The notes: generated from the sequence alone by a model not told the origin. Numbered from the stretch's first letter, positions 50,970 to 60,438 are shown. The stretch is DNA of 64,000 bases from an alpha proteobacterium U9-1i (GCA_000974665.1 BBSY01000002.1:558001-622000), one strand, 5' to 3'. Translations and numbers: made by a program.

Positions 50970-51959
50970 TCAGATCAAAATCACGTCGCACTGATCGACT
51001 GGCCACAAAGGCAGCTCAAATTCGGCGTCCTCGATATCGGCTTTCAGCTGGTTGCGGATGTCTTCGAAAGCCGTGCGCGTCAGTTGAAAACCGGCATTGA
51101 CGCTGAGCACGCCAGGCGCTTTGCCTCCGGCCAGAAACGGCGCCAAGAACACTAAGACGCGTGGCGCGGCCCAGGCGAAATGCTTGACGCCCGCATGCAG
51201 ATACATGTCGGCCCAGTGTTTAATGCGAACGATATGTTCAAAGCTGATCGGCAAGGTGATGCTGGCTTTGTGTGTATCGAGCGTGTCCAGAAGCGTAGAG
51301 AGCGCAATGGGATAAAGGCCGCCGTCGCTGCGGCGGATCTTCATGGTGACGCCGAGCGCACGGCGCACGCGCAGTTCGATCGCCTGGCGAATGATCGAGG
51401 TGGAAATGTCGCAGTGATTGTCGGCGAAGCTCAGGCCCCAAGCGCCGTGGCCGTAAATGACTTGCCGGGCGCCGTGAAAGAAGCCCACGAGGTGTTGCTC
51501 GTGATTTTTGCCAATGCCGTAGACGCCTGGGGTTTTGAGCCGCTGCGCGCCCCAAGTCTCGAACAACCAAACACTGTCCCACAATAATTGCACGGCAAAG
51601 CGGCGGACATTGCCGAAGACGATTCTGTCCCGCCGGCGATGCCTCACCGCTTGCACTTGCGCAGCAATGAGGTCCATTTGCTCGGTGAACCATTGGGCGT
51701 GTGCGCGGTAATAGCCGTCGCCCTGTTCTTTAGCTTCGAGGTCGCGATAACTCTTGGGAATGGCGGCGGCGACCAATGCGCCTAGGCTTGTCTGACCACC
51801 AAAGCCCAGTTTAGTCTCGTGTTTGAACGCGTCGACAAACAAAGTGCGACCGCCGGTTTGATACCAATCGCACAGTTCGAGCAGGCGCCGCCGCGGATTA
51901 CCGCTGGCAGTCGCGTGCGCAAGGGCTTCTTGTTTGTACGTCGCGAACTTCTGGGTCAT
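50970..51959 (-). CDS. Conserved protein of unknown function
   Basis: A 329-residue, Trp/His/Arg-rich, apparently soluble protein beginning MTQKFATYKQEALAHATASG. Notable segments are LLWDSVWLFETWGAQRLK, HGARQVIYGHGAWGLSFADNH and HAGVKHFAWAAPRVLVFLAPF. I recognise no catalytic motif and no family. It directly follows the 67-residue gene on the same strand (4 bp apart), so both belong to one unit that is divergent from the VWA/PP2C/kinase triad. A role linked to that triad is possible but unproven. Confidence 0.7.
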   Translation of the reverse strand: MTQKFATYKQEALAHATASGNPRRRLLELCDWYQTGGRTLFVDAFKHETKLGFGGQTSLGALVAAAIPKSYRDLEAKEQGDGYYRAHAQWFTEQMDLIAAQVQAVRHRRRDRIVFGNVRRFAVQLLWDSVWLFETWGAQRLKTPGVYGIGKNHEQHLVGFFHGARQVIYGHGAWGLSFADNHCDISTSIIRQAIELRVRRALGVTMKIRRSDGGLYPIALSTLLDTLDTHKASITLPISFEHIVRIKHWADMYLHAGVKHFAWAAPRVLVFLAPFLAGGKAPGVLSVNAGFQLTRTAFEDIRNQLKADIEDAEFELPLWPVDQCDVILI

Positions 51960-51963
51960 GGCG

Positions 51964-52167
51964 CTACTTGAACAATTTGCCCAGCAAGCGCCAAAGGCTG
52001 ATAGACGTCCTGTTGTAAACCCGATTGTAGGCCGCGCGTTTGGGGTTGGTGAGCCAGCCATAGCCGCGCGGGGCCTTGAGCCCCAGATTGTGCCGCAGAA
52101 CCCGCTTCAGCGAGGTACGCGCCGCCAAGCTTTTGCGCAGGCTGGGTTTGCGGATGCCGAATTTCAT
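51964..52167 (-). CDS. Small basic phage-type protein (67 aa)
   Basis: A 67-residue very basic protein beginning [19 protein letters not shown] and containing [20 protein letters not shown], a pattern seen in short orphan proteins of phages and mobile elements. GGAGG lies 7 nt before ATG 52167. It is probably nucleic-acid binding by charge; function unknown. It is first gene of the two-gene unit with the 50970 gene. Confidence 0.75.
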   Translation of the reverse strand: MKFGIRKPSLRKSLAARTSLKRVLRHNLGLKAPRGYGWLTNPKRAAYNRVYNRTSISLWRLLGKLFK

Positions 52168-52264
52168 TCGCCCCTCCAAGCAGACTCAACATCAGGCTGC
52201 ACGGATCGTAAGGTGGCGGCGCGGCCGCACCAAGCGCGGCCTTGGGCAAAAAGGGGCGGATGCG

Positions 52265-52939
52265 ATGAGCGATTTCGAGCAGGTGCCGTTCGCGGCAGTG
52301 GATTTTGCCGACAATCCGGAGCCGCGCTGCCCCTGCATCCTCTTGCTCGACACCTCAATCTCGATGTCTGGCGCCAAGATCGCCCATCTCAATCAAGGGC
52401 TTAAGACCTTCTACGAAGAACTTAGAAGCGACGGCATGGCGGCCAAACGGGTGGAAGTCGCGATCGTGACCTTTGGGCCGGTGGAGGTCCGGCAATCGTT
52501 CGTGAATCCCGATCTTATGGACGTCAGCGATCTCACCCCGACTGGCGATACGCCGATGGGCGAGGCGATCCAGACCGCCATCGCGCTCCTCGACCAGCGC
52601 AAGAACGACTACCGCGCTGGCGGCGTCGGCTATTACCGGCCTTGGATCTTCCTCATCACCGACGGCGATCCCACCGACAACGTCTCCGCGGCCACCGAAG
52701 CCATTCGCGCCGGGGAGAAGGAAAAGCACTTCAACTTTTACGCAGTCGCGGTCGACGGCGCCAACACCGAGCGGCTGGCGCAAATCGCTGTGAAAACGCC
52801 GCTGCGGCTTAAGGGTCTGGCGTTTCGCGAATTGTTCGTCTGGCTTTCTAACTCCTTGGGCGCGGTGTCGCGGTCGCAAGTCGGTGAAGAAGTGCCGCTG
52901 CAGAATCCAGTGGCGCCGGACGGTTGGGCGACGACCTAA
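52265..52939 (+). CDS. VWA-domain protein, TerY-like
   Basis: A 224-residue von Willebrand factor A domain. A MIDAS motif DTSISMSG (D-x-S-x-S) in [14 protein letters not shown], the later Thr context [13 protein letters not shown] and the Asp of [11 protein letters not shown] complete the metal site. TerY-like proteins are the first member of the TerY-P triad (VWA, PP2C phosphatase, kinase). I chose ATG 52265; the longer frame upstream is antisense to the 67-aa gene. It lies 6 bp before the phosphatase gene. Confidence 0.9.
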   Translation: MSDFEQVPFAAVDFADNPEPRCPCILLLDTSISMSGAKIAHLNQGLKTFYEELRSDGMAAKRVEVAIVTFGPVEVRQSFVNPDLMDVSDLTPTGDTPMGEAIQTAIALLDQRKNDYRAGGVGYYRPWIFLITDGDPTDNVSAATEAIRAGEKEKHFNFYAVAVDGANTERLAQIAVKTPLRLKGLAFRELFVWLSNSLGAVSRSQVGEEVPLQNPVAPDGWATT

Positions 52940-52945
52940 GCGCAG

Positions 52946-53698
52946 ATGTGGCGGTTTGCTGTCGGGCTCACGACCGGCGTCTCACATTTAAAGCGCGGCG
53001 ATCCTTGCCAGGATCGCGCGGTCGCGGCGATCGTCCGCGAAACGTTGATCGTTGCCGTCGCCGATGGTGCAGGCAGCGCGCCCTGCGGCGGCGAGGGCGC
53101 AGAAGCGGCGGTGAGCGCGGCGCTCGCGCATCTGTCGGGGCAGGCCGACGCCGAGGCGGATTGGAGCGAAGAAGTACACAAGGCGGCGCAGGCCGCGCGC
53201 GCTGCTGTCAACGCGCTCGCGCAAGCAGAAGGCCGGCCCGTGCGCGACTACGCGTCGACGCTCTTGTTGGCGGTGAGCGACGCGACTTCCGGCGCTGCCT
53301 TGCAGCTCGGCGATGGCGTCATCGCCGTGCGGCGCAATGATGATGATGCCTGGACCTGGATCATCTGGCCGCAAAAAGGCGAATACGCCAACACGACGCG
53401 GTTTCTGACCGAGCCCGATATCGACACAGTGTGGGAAGTGGCGCCGCTCGGTCCTGACGTGCTTGACCTGGCGGTGATGACCGATGGTCTCGAAGCTTTG
53501 GCGCTCAATTTCGCCGAACGCGCAGCGCATGATAGTTTTTTCGAAGGCTTGCTCGCGCCGCTACGCAAGTCTGACGCGTTGGCCGAAGACGCGCGGCTTT
53601 CGAAGTCGCTCACCGAGTTTCTGGCGTCGCCGCGTGTCGCCGATCGCGCCGACGACGATCTTTCGCTGGTCATCGCCAGCCGGCGAGACCGAGCGTGA
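52946..53698 (+). CDS. PP2C-type protein phosphatase
   Basis: A 250-residue metal-dependent Ser/Thr phosphatase. Motifs HLKRGDPCQDRA, VAVADGAGSAP, LQLGDGVIAV, MTDGLEALAL and DDDLSLVIAS supply the Asp metal ligands. It overlaps the kinase gene by 4 bp, so the two opposing activities are made in step. It would reverse phosphorylation of the VWA protein or another partner. Confidence 0.92.
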   Translation: MWRFAVGLTTGVSHLKRGDPCQDRAVAAIVRETLIVAVADGAGSAPCGGEGAEAAVSAALAHLSGQADAEADWSEEVHKAAQAARAAVNALAQAEGRPVRDYASTLLLAVSDATSGAALQLGDGVIAVRRNDDDAWTWIIWPQKGEYANTTRFLTEPDIDTVWEVAPLGPDVLDLAVMTDGLEALALNFAERAAHDSFFEGLLAPLRKSDALAEDARLSKSLTEFLASPRVADRADDDLSLVIASRRDRA

Positions 53699-55599
53699 GC
53701 CTCGTCTATGCGAAAACCGGGCAGGCCCTGCAGCTGGGCCCAGAGCTCGCACGCGGCGGTGAAGGCGCGATCTATTCCATCACGGGCGTCAACGACCGTG
53801 TCGCCAAGGTTTATCTCAAAGCCCCAACGGACAAGAAGATCGCCAAGCTCCAGGCGATGACATCGACGCCTGCAGATGGCCTCGCCAGCATCGCCGCGTG
53901 GCCGCTCGACATCGTCAAAGACGGCGCCAAGGTCAAAGGCTTCGTCATGCCGCGGCTAGGCTCGCATAAGGATGTGTTCGAGCTCTATAGCCCGAAGGGG
54001 CGCGCATCCGCGTTTCCGGAAGCGGACTTTCGTTTCATCACCCATGTGGCCGGCAATACGGCGCGGGCTTTCGCGCAGGTTCATGCGGCGGGATATGTCA
54101 TCGGTGACGTAAACCACGCGCACCTGCTCGTCGCGCGCGACGCGCGCGTCTCACTGATCGACTGCGATTCTTTCCAAGTGAAGAGCGCGGGGCAGACGCT
54201 GACCTGCGATGTGGGGCAGGGCTTGTTCACGCCGCCCGAATTGCAGGGCGTGTCCTTCACAGGCCTCGAGCGCACCGCCAATCACGATCTGTTTGGCCTG
54301 GCGGTTCTTCTTTTCCATCTCCTGTTCATGGGCCGGCATCCGTTCTCCGGCGTCTGGAACGGCCCTGGCGACATGCCGATCGAACGCGCCATCAAGGAAT
54401 ATCGCTTCGCCTATGGCGCCGCGCATGTTTCGCTTGGCATGAAGCCGCCGCCCGCGACGGTGGCGCTCCAAGCGATGGGTCCTGAGGTCGCGGCGTTGTT
54501 CGAGCGCGCCTTTGCGCGCAACGCCGTTCGTCCCGCTGCATCGGATTGGATCGCCCCGCTCAAGACGCTGGAATCGTCGCTGAAACAATGCGGCGCCGTT
54601 TCCGCGCACCACTATCCTAATCAGAATGCATCATGCCCGTGGTGCGATATCGAAAAGCAAAGCGGCGTGCGTTTGTTTGGCCAGCGCATTGTCACCGCGC
54701 CTGGTCAAACTTCGGTGGATGTCGCGACGTTGTGGCGGACGATCGAGCAGATTGCGATGCCGAGCGCCGACCCACCTTTGCCCTCGGCCAAGCCGTGGAC
54801 GCCGCCGCCGGGCATGGCGCCCACGTGGTTGAAGCAGGCGCGGGTTTGGACGGCGCTCATCTTCGCCGCAGGAGGCCTTGTCGGCTGCGCCAACACCCCG
54901 GACGGCGGCGTATTCTTAGGCGGCTTGGGTCTCTTCGCGTGCTGGCTGATTTGGCCGCGTCCCTCGCCCGAGAAGGTGAGGGCGGCTACGGCGGCCACTG
55001 AGCAAGCGCGCTCGGCATGGACGCAGCTCGAAAGCCGTTGGCGGCGCGAAGCTTCAGTCGAAGCGTTCTCGAGCCTCAAGGTCGATTTGCTCGCAGCCAA
55101 GAATGAACTCGAAGGCTTGCCCGCGCGCAGGGCGCGCGAAATGGCGAAGCTGCAGCGTGAGCGCGAAGCGCAACAGAAACGCGCCTACCTCGACCGCTTT
55201 TACATCAAGGACGGGCGCATTTCCGGCATTGGCCCGAGCCGCGTCGCGACCTTGGCCTCGTTCGGCATTGAGACGGCAGCCGATGTCGATCGAAACCGCA
55301 TCATGCGCCTACACGGTTTTGGGCCGTCGCTGTGTTCAGCCTTGTTGGATTGGCGAAAAGGCCATGAGGCCAACTTCCGATTCAATACAGCAGCGCCGGT
55401 TGACCCGCGCGAGGTGCAGCGCATCGACGCCGAGTTGGCCAGCCGTCGCACGGCCCTGGTTCGTCAGCTGCAGCAAGGCCCGACCAAATTGCACTACATC
55501 AAGCAGACGGTCGAGGGCGCGCGGGCGCGGTTAGGGCCCTTGCTGCAACAAGCGTGGGACGCCTTCCAACTCGCGCAGGCGCAGCAAGCAGCGCTTTGA
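53695..55599 (+). CDS. Atypical protein kinase with membrane segments and C-terminal helix-hairpin-helix domain
   Basis: A 634-residue protein. The kinase domain (about 10-300) has ARGGEGAIYSI as glycine loop and K38 in VAKVYLK. Its catalytic loop is GDVNHAHLL (D138; no HRD), and the metal motif is D156-C-D (LIDCDSF) instead of DFG, a pattern seen in TerY-P kinases. A CxxC pair (SCPWCD, about 316) suggests a partial zinc finger. Two hydrophobic segments (about 380-423) are followed by a coiled coil (about 425-500) and helix-hairpin-helix repeats (ISGIGPSRVATLASFGIET, about 505-560) that usually bind DNA. Membrane and DNA-binding parts in one kinase are odd. Confidence 0.88.
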   Translation: MSLVYAKTGQALQLGPELARGGEGAIYSITGVNDRVAKVYLKAPTDKKIAKLQAMTSTPADGLASIAAWPLDIVKDGAKVKGFVMPRLGSHKDVFELYSPKGRASAFPEADFRFITHVAGNTARAFAQVHAAGYVIGDVNHAHLLVARDARVSLIDCDSFQVKSAGQTLTCDVGQGLFTPPELQGVSFTGLERTANHDLFGLAVLLFHLLFMGRHPFSGVWNGPGDMPIERAIKEYRFAYGAAHVSLGMKPPPATVALQAMGPEVAALFERAFARNAVRPAASDWIAPLKTLESSLKQCGAVSAHHYPNQNASCPWCDIEKQSGVRLFGQRIVTAPGQTSVDVATLWRTIEQIAMPSADPPLPSAKPWTPPPGMAPTWLKQARVWTALIFAAGGLVGCANTPDGGVFLGGLGLFACWLIWPRPSPEKVRAATAATEQARSAWTQLESRWRREASVEAFSSLKVDLLAAKNELEGLPARRAREMAKLQREREAQQKRAYLDRFYIKDGRISGIGPSRVATLASFGIETAADVDRNRIMRLHGFGPSLCSALLDWRKGHEANFRFNTAAPVDPREVQRIDAELASRRTALVRQLQQGPTKLHYIKQTVEGARARLGPLLQQAWDAFQLAQAQQAAL

Positions 55600-55620
55600 G
55601 TGTGTACTGGGTACAAATGA

Positions 55621-55656
55621 AACGGCCCTACTCGTGAGAGCAGGGCCGTCTTTTTT
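55621..55656 (+). terminator. Rho-independent terminator after the kinase gene
   Basis: ACGGCCCT (55622-55629) pairs perfectly with AGGGCCGT (55642-55649), followed by C and TTTTTT. It lies 22 bp after the kinase stop. Confidence 0.9.
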
Positions 55657-56106
55657 GCGCATTGGCTAATATCGCTACCAGCTCACGCGCGGGAAGATAA
55701 CCAACATGTGCTTTGCTGGTTCCGGTGCAACTGCAGTCGCAGCAGCTCCGGGCAGAGGCCTATGCCTGGACGCTGAAGTCGTGCGCGAACCTAAAAGCGG
55801 CAACGTCGTTGACCCGACGAAGGCGGTTCAATATCGACGTTGGCGACACCTGCGTGAAATGCGGTGCGCGAATCGACGCTCGCTCCGCGATTATTGCCAC
55901 GTTCGCAATCGGGAAGCGTCGCTCCTGCGCTGACCGAGCGCCGCCGAGCGGTGCGCGACCACACGTGTAGCCCGCGCGTCCGCCGCGTCGAGGGACGCTT
56001 CGCTCAAAAGCCCTCGACCCGCCGGACCTAATCGCGGGCGGCAGGAAAATGGTCGCGCACGCGACCCCGGCGAGCAATCAAGCTGCCGGGAGCCTTTGAG
56101 GCTCTC
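55657..56106 (+). promoter_or_regulatory. Long leader region of the ParB-like gene with a hairpin series
   Basis: About 450 bp with no convincing gene. The final 120 bp form consecutive inverted repeats: GTCGAGGG/CCCTCGAC (55987-55994 with 56011-56018), GGTCGCG/CGCGACC (56051-56057 with 56060-56066), CCCGGC/GCCGGG (56066-56071 with 56085-56090) and GAGCC/GGCTC (56090-56094 with 56100-56104). The last one contains the GAGG ribosome site (56098-56101), so translation of the ParB-like gene may be structurally controlled. Confidence 0.5.
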
Positions 56107-58056
56107 ATGTCAAAACCTGAAACTGAAGCACGGCCACAAACGGTCGTGATGATCGCTTTGTCCAAGCTCGTGCAAAGCGATGCCAATGTGCGGCGCACCG
56201 ACAAACGCGTCGACGTGGAATCCCTGGCCGAGGATATCGCCGCTCATGGCGTGCTGCAAAACCTGAACGTCATCGACGTCGGGGGCGGCAAATACGCTGT
56301 CTCCGCTGGCGGCCGGCGTCACGTGGCATTGAAGCTGCTCTTGAAGCAGAGCCGCATCGCCAAGGACTATCCGGTGCCGTGCAAGATCGTCAGCGACGAA
56401 GACGCCTCCGAGATCAGTCTCGCTGAAAACGTCCAGCGCGTCGCCATGCACGCGCTCGATGAAGCGGAGGCCTATGAAACGCTGTTTGGGGAGGGTTCGG
56501 ACGCTGACGCAATCTCCAAGCGCTTCGGCGTGACCGTCCGCCACGTCGAACAGCGCCTGGCGCTGGCGAAGCTCTCGCCGAAGGTCAAGGCCGCATTCCG
56601 GAAAGGCGAGATCACGCTCGACGCGGCGCGTGCCTTCTGCCTGACCGATGATCATGCCGCGCACGACGCGGTGCTGAAAACGCTGTCGCGGCCGATCCAG
56701 AGCGCACAGAGCGTGCGCGCGTGTCTCACCCAGGGCCGCGTGCCCGCCCACGATCGTTTGGCACGCTTCGTTGGTCTCGATGCGTATGCCGGCGCCGGCG
56801 GCGTGTTGCGCAAAGATCTGTTCGAGAACGACGTGGTGTTCCTGGACGATGGCGAATTGTTGCGCCGGCTGGCCAGTGAAAAGCTCGACGGTTTGGCGGA
56901 TGCCGAGCGAAAGAAGGGCTGGGGCTGGACCGAAACCCACCTCGGTTACGCGCGATTCGAAGGTTGCGCCTCAGAGCGATTGCGCCCGACGCGCCGACCA
57001 CTGAGCGATGACGAGCAAGCCAAGCTCGACGCCGCGGAATCGGCGCTCGAAGCATTGGACGCTGGCCTAGAAGACGCCGACGAGGACGATCCGCGCTGGA
57101 CCGAGCGCGATCGCGTCGAGGCCGAAGTCGATGAAATCATCGGCGCGGCTGAGCGCTGGGACGCCGACATCATCAAGCACGCGGGCGTGGTGATTTCAGT
57201 CGAGCATGATGGACGCGCGAGCTTTGCCTATGGCGTCATCAAGCGCGCCGATCTGAAAGCGATCCAGAAGTTGCAGCGTGGCGATGAGAAGCGCGTCGAA
57301 GGCGAAGCCGACAAAGATGCCGAGGAGGCCGGCCAAGGGGATGACGATGAGCCCGTCGGTGTGCGTCTGCCACGGGGCGTGGTGGAAGCGCTGACCACGG
57401 CCCGCACCAAAGCCTTACGTCAGGCCGTGTGCGAAAGCTCGCACCTGGCGCTCGCACTGTTGGTCTATGTGCTGGCGCGCCAAAGCGTGCAGGCGGGACG
57501 GATTGACGGTGTTGAACTCAGCACCGCGCCTGTCGCATTCGCCGAAGCCGAAGGCGTCACCGAAATTCGCGATGATTTCGTGAAACTGATTAGCGGCGAC
57601 GAACCAGATCTCGAACGTTGCCTCGCGCAATCGACCGATGTGTTGCTGAGCGCGCTCGCCGCCTTTGTCTCCGAAACGCTCGATCTGGTGCATCCGGGCG
57701 TCTCGCCGACCGATCGAACGCTGCAGCGTTTCGCCGATCAACTTGCCAGCGTTGTCGACCTCGACATGAGTAAGCGTTGGAAAGCGGATGTCGCTTTCTG
57801 GACCCAAGTGCCCAAGGCGGTGACGTTGGCCGCATTGGCGACGGCGTCGAAGCTAGCGGACATGAGCGAGAAAGATCGCGACGCCATGCTCATGGCCTTC
57901 GGCAAGATGAAGAAGGCCGAACTCGCATCAGCTGCGGCCGAGGCGCTCAAGGACTCTGACTGGCTGCCTGATCTGTTGATCACACCGCCTCGCGCCGGCG
58001 CCTTCGTCGTTACGGCGGAAAGCAAAGCGGCGCTCAACGGCGCGGCCGCGGCCTAA
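56107..58056 (+). CDS. ParB/RepB/Spo0J-like partition or ICE regulatory protein
   Basis: A 649-residue protein. The N-terminal ParB/Srx-type domain (about 18-120: LVQSDANVRRT, LAEDIAAHGVLQNL, YAVSAGGRRHVAL, EISLAENVQR) is followed by an HTH (ISKRFGVTVRHVEQRLALAKLS). The long C-terminal part includes an acidic stretch (LEDADEDDPRW, about 325). Large ParB-like proteins of this kind are backbone genes of alphaproteobacterial ICEs and plasmids, usually without a parA partner, as here. It may act in element maintenance or regulation. The start sits after a structured leader. Confidence 0.9.
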   Translation: MSKPETEARPQTVVMIALSKLVQSDANVRRTDKRVDVESLAEDIAAHGVLQNLNVIDVGGGKYAVSAGGRRHVALKLLLKQSRIAKDYPVPCKIVSDEDASEISLAENVQRVAMHALDEAEAYETLFGEGSDADAISKRFGVTVRHVEQRLALAKLSPKVKAAFRKGEITLDAARAFCLTDDHAAHDAVLKTLSRPIQSAQSVRACLTQGRVPAHDRLARFVGLDAYAGAGGVLRKDLFENDVVFLDDGELLRRLASEKLDGLADAERKKGWGWTETHLGYARFEGCASERLRPTRRPLSDDEQAKLDAAESALEALDAGLEDADEDDPRWTERDRVEAEVDEIIGAAERWDADIIKHAGVVISVEHDGRASFAYGVIKRADLKAIQKLQRGDEKRVEGEADKDAEEAGQGDDDEPVGVRLPRGVVEALTTARTKALRQAVCESSHLALALLVYVLARQSVQAGRIDGVELSTAPVAFAEAEGVTEIRDDFVKLISGDEPDLERCLAQSTDVLLSALAAFVSETLDLVHPGVSPTDRTLQRFADQLASVVDLDMSKRWKADVAFWTQVPKAVTLAALATASKLADMSEKDRDAMLMAFGKMKKAELASAAAEALKDSDWLPDLLITPPRAGAFVVTAESKAALNGAAAA

Positions 58057-58075
58057 CCGTTTTCACAAATGTTCG

Positions 58076-58105
58076 CGCGGGCGCTTCGGCGTCCGTGCGC
58101 TTTTC
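58076..58105 (+). terminator. Possible terminator/attenuator between the ParB-like gene and ardC
   Basis: GCGCGGGCGC-TTCG-GCGTCCGTGCGC can form an imperfect hairpin with a TTCG loop, followed by TTTTCTTTTC. It lies 20 bp after the ParB-like stop and just before the ardC ribosome site. Confidence 0.5.
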
Positions 58106-58122
58106 TTTTCTGGAGACTTCCA

Positions 58123-59055
58123 ATGACCCCGACTTCCGGGCGCGCTGGCGCGCGCCGTGATATCGCAACCGAGATTAATGCCAAGATCCTCGCCGAACTT
58201 GAGAAGGGCGTACTGCCTTGGCGCAAGCCGTGGGATGGCGCGCGCGCGGGCGGCGGCGCCGGTTTGCCGCTCCGCGTCACCGGCGAACCCTATCGCGGTG
58301 TAAACATCGTCTTGTTGTGGAGCGCCGCTTTTGACGCTGGTTATCGCTCGCGCCTCTGGCTCACCTTCAATCAAGCCATCAAGATGGGCGCGCATGTGCG
58401 CAAAGGCGAACGCGGCGAGATCGTCGTCTATTACGGACGCGCCGTCAAAACCCGCAAGAATGACGCTGGCGAGGAAAGCGAAGACGTAGTGCGCTTTCTC
58501 AAGTCCTACGTCGTGTTCAATGCCGATCAGATCGAAGGTCTCGACGCACGCTTTTATGTGACGGCGCCTGTCACCGGCCTGATGCCGCTCGCCGCGCACG
58601 AGACTTGGTTCGCCAAGCTTGAAATCTCGCGCATACTTACCCGCGACTTAGCGTGTTATATCCCCAGCCGCGACGTCATCGGCATGCCGCCGGTTGAAGC
58701 GTTCGATTCCGCGGAAGACTACGCGGCGACGCTCGATCATGAAGCGATCCACGCCTGCAAAGCGCCGCATCGCTGCGATCGCGACTTTTCCAAGCGCTAT
58801 CCTGAGACAAGCTATTACGTCGAAGAGATCACCGCGGAATTGGGCGCCGCGTACCTTGGCGCGCATTTGGGGATGCCGCCCGCTCACATCCACGACCACA
58901 GCGCCTATATCGATCATTGGGTGAGGCTCATAAAGAACGACAAGCGCGCGTTTCTCGACGCTGCTGCCAAAGCGCAGGCAAGCGTCGATTGGTTGTTGAC
59001 GAAAAGCCCGGCGCCGTTCGCTTCGGGAATGGAGGCGCGCGATGTCGCGGCTTGA
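58123..59055 (+). CDS. ardC: ArdC-like antirestriction protein
   Basis: A 310-residue protein. The N-terminal ssDNA-binding domain (ATEINAKILAELEKGVLPWRKPW, about 13-130, with YRGVNIVLLW) is followed by a zincin-like metallopeptidase domain (about 150-310) with an intact HEAIH at about 206-210 and a later TAELGAAYLG Glu. ArdC proteins shield incoming single-stranded DNA during conjugation. I chose ATG 58123 with GGAG upstream. It overlaps the Toprim gene by 14 bp, indicating translational coupling. Confidence 0.92.
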   Translation: MTPTSGRAGARRDIATEINAKILAELEKGVLPWRKPWDGARAGGGAGLPLRVTGEPYRGVNIVLLWSAAFDAGYRSRLWLTFNQAIKMGAHVRKGERGEIVVYYGRAVKTRKNDAGEESEDVVRFLKSYVVFNADQIEGLDARFYVTAPVTGLMPLAAHETWFAKLEISRILTRDLACYIPSRDVIGMPPVEAFDSAEDYAATLDHEAIHACKAPHRCDRDFSKRYPETSYYVEEITAELGAAYLGAHLGMPPAHIHDHSAYIDHWVRLIKNDKRAFLDAAAKAQASVDWLLTKSPAPFASGMEARDVAA

Positions 59056-59932
59056 ACGCATTGTCGCTGAGCTCGGCGGTCTCGTGTACGACGGCGGCCG
59101 CCGGGCGCTCGTGCCGGGCCCCGATCATGGCGCCGCCGATCGCTCCGTCTCGCTGGTCGAGACGGAGGAGGGCCGCATCCTCATCCATTGCTTCAGTCCG
59201 CGTGATGACTGGCGTGCAGTGCGTAATGCATTGAGCGAACGAGGGCTGTTGGCGGAGCAAGCGCCTGGTGTCATCGGCCTAGCGCCTTCACCGCAAGCAC
59301 GCGTGGTAGTGCAGCCAGACCAGGAGGAGCGCACTGCACGCGCCGCGAGGCTGTGGGCGGAAAGTCGCCCGATACGCTGCACGGCTGCATCCGCTTATTT
59401 GAAGCGGCGCTCCATCTTCGGCGCAGAAAGCGTCGAACTCCGCTTCCATCCGCGCATGACCAGCGTTGACGATCGGTTGCGTCGGCCCGCGTTGATGGCG
59501 GCGATCCGAGGGGCGGACGGGGCATTGCGGGGTGTGCAGGCCACTCTGTTGACGACCTACGGCATCGGCAAAGCACTTGTACCGACGCCTCGACGTGTCA
59601 TCGGCGCTCTGCTTGGCGGCGCGGTGCAGCTCGCACCCGCTGGCGACACCCTGATCATCGCTGAAGGCTTGGAATCGGCGCTCTCAGCGGCAGCCGAATT
59701 GGGCGCGCCGGCTTGGGCCGCGCTCACAGCTTACAACCTTTCGCAATTCACGCCTCCGCCGCAGGTGGGGTGTCTCATCGCGACACCTGACAATGACGAC
59801 GCTGGTTTCACCGCGCTCGATATATTGCGTGAACGGTTGGACGGCGCTCTTCATGTTGAGCATGCGGCCGCACCCGGCGGGCTCAACGATTGGAATGACT
59901 GGTCGCGCGCTGCTTTGAGACCACGCGAATAA
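59042..59932 (+). CDS. Toprim-domain DNA primase-like protein
   Basis: A 296-residue protein. An N-terminal region (about 1-70) resembles primase zinc-finger-associated domains without the cysteines; the C-terminal Toprim domain has LIIAEGLESALSAAAELG (catalytic Glu) and IATPDNDDAG (D-x-D-type). Such proteins are common ICE backbone genes, sometimes annotated as virulence-associated E-like or TraC-type primase. They may prime the complementary strand after transfer. Confidence 0.88.
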   Translation: MSRLERIVAELGGLVYDGGRRALVPGPDHGAADRSVSLVETEEGRILIHCFSPRDDWRAVRNALSERGLLAEQAPGVIGLAPSPQARVVVQPDQEERTARAARLWAESRPIRCTAASAYLKRRSIFGAESVELRFHPRMTSVDDRLRRPALMAAIRGADGALRGVQATLLTTYGIGKALVPTPRRVIGALLGGAVQLAPAGDTLIIAEGLESALSAAAELGAPAWAALTAYNLSQFTPPPQVGCLIATPDNDDAGFTALDILRERLDGALHVEHAAAPGGLNDWNDWSRAALRPRE

Positions 59933-59979
59933 AAGGGTTGCCGCCGCTGACGCCGTTGACCGCCGTTCGGAGCACTTAC

Positions 59980-60438
59980 CTATGTGAAGCGTCGATGGTC
60001 GTATTCCACCGAAGAAATGACAATCTTGTCCGAGGTGGTGCCGATGTAGAAGGCAGCACTTGTGCCATCTGGCAGGGTCGCCATGACCACGCACGGTTGT
60101 CCGTTCTTAGCCTCAAGATTATCGAACCCCATTTCACTCTGGAAACTATACCCGGTTATTCCGTGAAGCTTCATGTAAGCGTCGACTTCGGCCAAGAGCG
60201 CCGTTCGCGTTGGTTTGGACTCCGGCGTGCGAAGTAGCTGCATGAGCCCAACCGCAAGCGAGAGGCAAGCAATACCGAGTCCGGCCACCGCCACGACTTC
60301 GTTTCGATGAATTGATGCTCGAGGAGCGATATCGCTGAAGACTGTTAAGTGGCCTTCTTTTTTGCCTTCGCCTAGCAGCTGTGCCCGGGTTGGGTCGCCC
60401 ATCTCGGGCGCAAACTTCTCATCAATTACAATCATCAC
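59980..60438 (-). CDS. Small membrane protein paired with the HExxH protein
   Basis: A 152-residue protein with a hydrophilic N terminus (about 1-48), one membrane helix (about 49-68, VVAVAGLGIACLSLAVGLMQLL) and a soluble C-terminal domain (about 80-152) with MATLPDGTSAAFYIGTTSDK. Its start overlaps the stop of the HExxH gene by 4 bp, so the two are a translational pair. No family is recognised. It could be an effector or an immunity-type partner of the larger protein. Confidence 0.75.
   Translation of the reverse strand: MMIVIDEKFAPEMGDPTRAQLLGEGKKEGHLTVFSDIAPRASIHRNEVVAVAGLGIACLSLAVGLMQLLRTPESKPTRTALLAEVDAYMKLHGITGYSFQSEMGFDNLEAKNGQPCVVMATLPDGTSAAFYIGTTSDKIVISSVEYDHRRFT

Noticed and set aside
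55713-55970. Possible 85-aa protein with one CxxC (DTCVKCGARID) in the ParB-like leader region
   Set aside because: Only one cysteine pair, no ribosome site, Arg-rich ends, and competing frames on the other strand; too weak to call.
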